From: Strigops habroptila
Lineage: Eukaryota; Chordata; Aves; Psittaciformes; Psittacidae
Length of the DNA stretch: 64,000 nt
Assembly: GCF_004027225.2 (NCBI RefSeq)
Contig: NC_044283.2
Location: 10,682,992 to 10,746,991, forward strand
Direction of reading: 5' to 3'
In this document: in pieces, positions 61,060-64,000 of the stretch
How the letters are laid out: every line of letters begins with the position of its first letter
Position numbering within the stretch: the stretch's first letter is position 1
The notes under the pieces: model-generated
Told to the model about the DNA's origin: nothing
The model's database searches: none
What the model saw: only the letters and a program-made list of their open reading frames with translations
Made by a program: the position numbers and the translations under genes

Positions 61060-64000
61060 GTTAAAAACACAATGGTGCCATTACGAAATTAACACGTGAG
61101 TGCGACAGCGGGCAACTTGTCGAGTTTCCCAGTAGGGAAAACAGCCCCCGAAGGTGTTTCGGCTAAAGGAGAAGGGGGTTTCTTCCCTTTTCCCACTCCC
61201 CTCCCGTTTGTCTCTCCGAGAGCAGTTAACGCAGGTGTGCCCTTACCCCCGTCCGGACGGTGGGCAAGAGGACCCCGTTGCGGTTCCCCCCGGCGGGGAC
61301 GGGCCGGTCCCGGGTGCCTCAAGGTGTCGTGCATGGGGGAGCCGGTGCCGAGGCAGCCGGTGCCGAGGCCGTCCCCCCTCCCGCCGAGCCCTGGGAAGCG
61401 GCTTCGGCGGCTCTGTGGGTTTTTCTCACGGCTGCGCTGATGTGGGAGCGTTGCATGACCTCTCCTCGCGCTTTATAACCGGTCTCGGATTAGCGTCAAG
61501 GAGCAAGAGGAGTCTCACAGGGTGCTCTTGCCCTGGAAAATTAATATTACCGGGGCCGTTGTAAGGGCAGTAAAATGAAGTGGACACGATGAAGGGCGAG
61601 CTTCGCAGGTCAGCTTTCCCCGGTTTTAGCTCCCGGGAAGGTGCGGCAGATGAATTAAGGGTTTGCATCACTCATCAGACCCTTCTTTTCCGATCTGACT
61701 TTATAATGATAATTGAGATTTATTCTTAATTAAGATATTAGATCCTCTGAATCCGCGAGTTACTTCGTGGCTGAAACCATTTAGAGATACGTATAAGCGC
61801 CGGTGTCCTATATCTAAGAGTTATGTGATGTGGTTCGTGCGTGCCTATTTTTCCTAACTGATGATCTACATCGAAACCTTCCTTTGGTTGTTACTTCTAA
61901 TATTTCCAGTGTCGATACAGACTAACTCGATTACCGCCATGAGATTAATCAATACTTATAGAGGCAAATCCGGCTTTTTCAAAATCCTTGTCAATGGAAG
62001 TTTGATCAGATGCAGCAGCTAAACACTAGGTCACTTTCTTTAGTTCTTTAGCATGGAACTAAGATTCATTAAAGAAACTGCCATTCCACATAACCACAGC
62101 CTCAGACATCTCCGTGGTGAAATATTTTATATAAACAGTTGCTACTCGGCAATTAATCCACTTCTCACAGCATTTATCAAACCATGTTCAGCCTTATTCT
62201 CTCTATTTTATCAATTTGCTGTCCGAATTGTTTCTGGAGTTAGAGAGGCAAAGAAAATACCACCCCCAAAATGGAGCGACTAATTTTATAAGAAAAGCAA
62301 CAGAAACAAATCTTCTGCATGCCATAATTGCAGTGCACAGTGGAATTCACAACTTGCTGCAGACCAACTCCAAAGTTGCTATCCTTAGGAGTTAATGACA
62401 ATGAACACCTGAAACGCCCTGGTATCTGGGAAAGTTAATAGGCATCCTGAAATATTCGTTCCCCAGAAAGGCATAACTGGTGGTTTTGAGATCGTTGGCC
62501 AAAAATATTAACCAAATTGTTGCTACTGGGTGTAACTCAGGCTTTCTCTGAAGAAAACCAAGTTCAGGATGTACCAGGATTCCCAGCTGAGCAGTCAGTG
62601 CGGATCACACTGAATATTACTGACATTTCTTTTCGAGCTTAAACCAATTGCATCTGCAATTATAAATCGCTCCTTTTTACAAGAAGAGATGGCTACTCGC
62701 CACCGTACAGCAGGGGATTAGCACTGGCTAATCTATTGATGGGATACTTTTAAAACCAAAACAAACCGCAACAAAAATAATCAAAAAACCCCTCTGTGAG
62801 AGCTTGCAAACAATTTGAGAAGAAAAAAACCCCAACAAAACCAAACAAAAACCAAACCCCAAACAGCACTGGAGCCGAGGTTTAAAAGTGTTCTGTTAAC
62901 GTTTGACACGATGAAAAGAGATACTGAGGCTGGGTGTGAAGCGGGTGGAAGAAACTTTGTGCTTCCATATTTAAGTGATGCTCCATTGAAATATCATAAT
63001 ATCATATACAGTGCTGCAGATTGTTGGGTTTTGTGAGTATTTTAGAAGAATAGCTAGACCTCCTACCTGAGCTAGGCATGGCATATACTTGATGACAGGC
63101 TACCTCACAATGCTCTATAAACTGAATAGCAAAAGACAAATATTGCTAAGACCTGGCACCTGAACCTTCCAAAAAAAAAGATAGTAACCAAACACAGCCT
63201 TTCTCAAGAGGAAAATATATTTGAAAAGCAGCTTGATACATACATAAATGCATTGCTCGTGAAACAGTACAATACAGAGGTTTAAAAAAGTTCTCCATCT
63301 CTTTGTAAAAGTCCCACATGGCTGAAACTTGATTTTCATCTCACCTGTGATGTTGTAAAATTCCTTGGGATTTGGATGATCAATCACACTGCTGCTTGTG
63401 GCAGTTTTTCCTATTATTTCTGCTGGAGATTAAGCCTTTTTACTTCTCACTTCACTGTTGGAAGGTTTTGCAAAAGTCTCCTAGGACTGTTTTCCCCCTG
63501 GAGTCTCCTGATCAGGTGGCTCATCCAGACACTTGCTACTGTTTAGTTTTGCTTTGCTGTTCTCAGATCGCTGTGTACCTATTCATCTTTATGCACCAGG
63601 ACAAGGATGTTGTTCTACCCCTTCTTGTCAGCTTCCCTGCTATTTGGACTTCTGCTCCTAATCAGGCTGGGGCTCACCTCCAGAATGTGAGGGGAAGTAT
63701 GATACAGACTAGTGAGAGAAAAGTTAGTCAGCATAGCTCTTTGGCCTTGCCTGGGTGTGATCTAGAGTACAGAAAACTCACCTGCTTCTTCTCTCCTGCT
63801 CCTGGATTTGCTATTTTCCCCTTTAATTATTTGGTTGGACCGAAACAGTAGCTTGTTTTCCCTTTCCCTTTTTTAGAAAAAGATTGAATTTACCACCCCT
63901 TTTGTATGTTCATGAGCAAAAGTAGGGCTTCATCTGCCTATGGGAAAGCTTGCAGTGTCATCCCAAAATTCAGTAATCATTCATGTGCTGCAAGGAAGCT
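61060..64000. other. downstream intergenic region, no gene recognised
   Basis: A small CpG-rich patch at 61200-61450, then AT-rich unique DNA with an A/C-rich simple tract at 62815-62865. No gene seen up to the window end. Confidence 0.65.
61680..62290. promoter_or_regulatory. candidate enhancer downstream of SOHo
   Basis: Unique DNA with TTCTTAATTAAGATATTAG near 61720 and GCAATTAAT at 62149-62157, an HMX-type core. Located 1.6-2.2 kb past the SOHo stop codon. Confidence 0.25.

Overview
The window looks like nuclear DNA from a bird. Two lines of evidence support this. First, it carries several copies of the avian LINE CR1, recognisable by the ATTCTATGATT-type 3' ends and CR1 reverse-transcriptase reading frames, plus an avian-type endogenous-retrovirus LTR. 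Second, it holds the tandem homeobox pair HMX1 (GH6) and SOHo, an arrangement described in chicken. The species cannot be fixed from the sequence.

Layout. Positions 1 to about 46 kb are a large, repeat-poor, mostly AT-rich intergenic region. In it I find two substantial minus-strand CR1 insertions (6172-7241 and 17015-18966), four short CR1 tails, a tRNA-derived SINE relic near 21.45 kb, an ERV 3' end with its LTR (about 39.95-40.85 kb), simple repeats, and two CpG-rich islands without a recognised gene (about 28.87-30.68 kb and 44.25-45.96 kb). HMX1 lies at 48684-51153 on the plus strand in two exons inside a CpG-rich domain. SOHo lies about 7.6 kb downstream at 58800-60106, also plus strand and two exons, in a second CpG-rich domain. 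The remainder, to 64 kb, is AT-rich and has no recognised gene.

How the genes work together. Both proteins are NKX5/HMX-class homeodomain transcription factors with an N-terminal Engrailed-homology-1-like motif. Both genes have one intron in the same phase, upstream of the homeodomain. In chick, SOHo and GH6/HMX1 are known to be co-expressed in anterior (nasal) retina and to repress EphA3, and both are expressed in sensory organs. The surrounding non-coding DNA is therefore a plausible shared regulatory domain, and I list candidate HMX-type sites in it as inference.

The most notable unexplained item is a possible unannotated minus-strand terminal exon at 46583-46767. It encodes a hydrophobic segment plus a short tail, has a good acceptor, and has a polyadenylation signal about 200 bp downstream. 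I do not recognise the protein.
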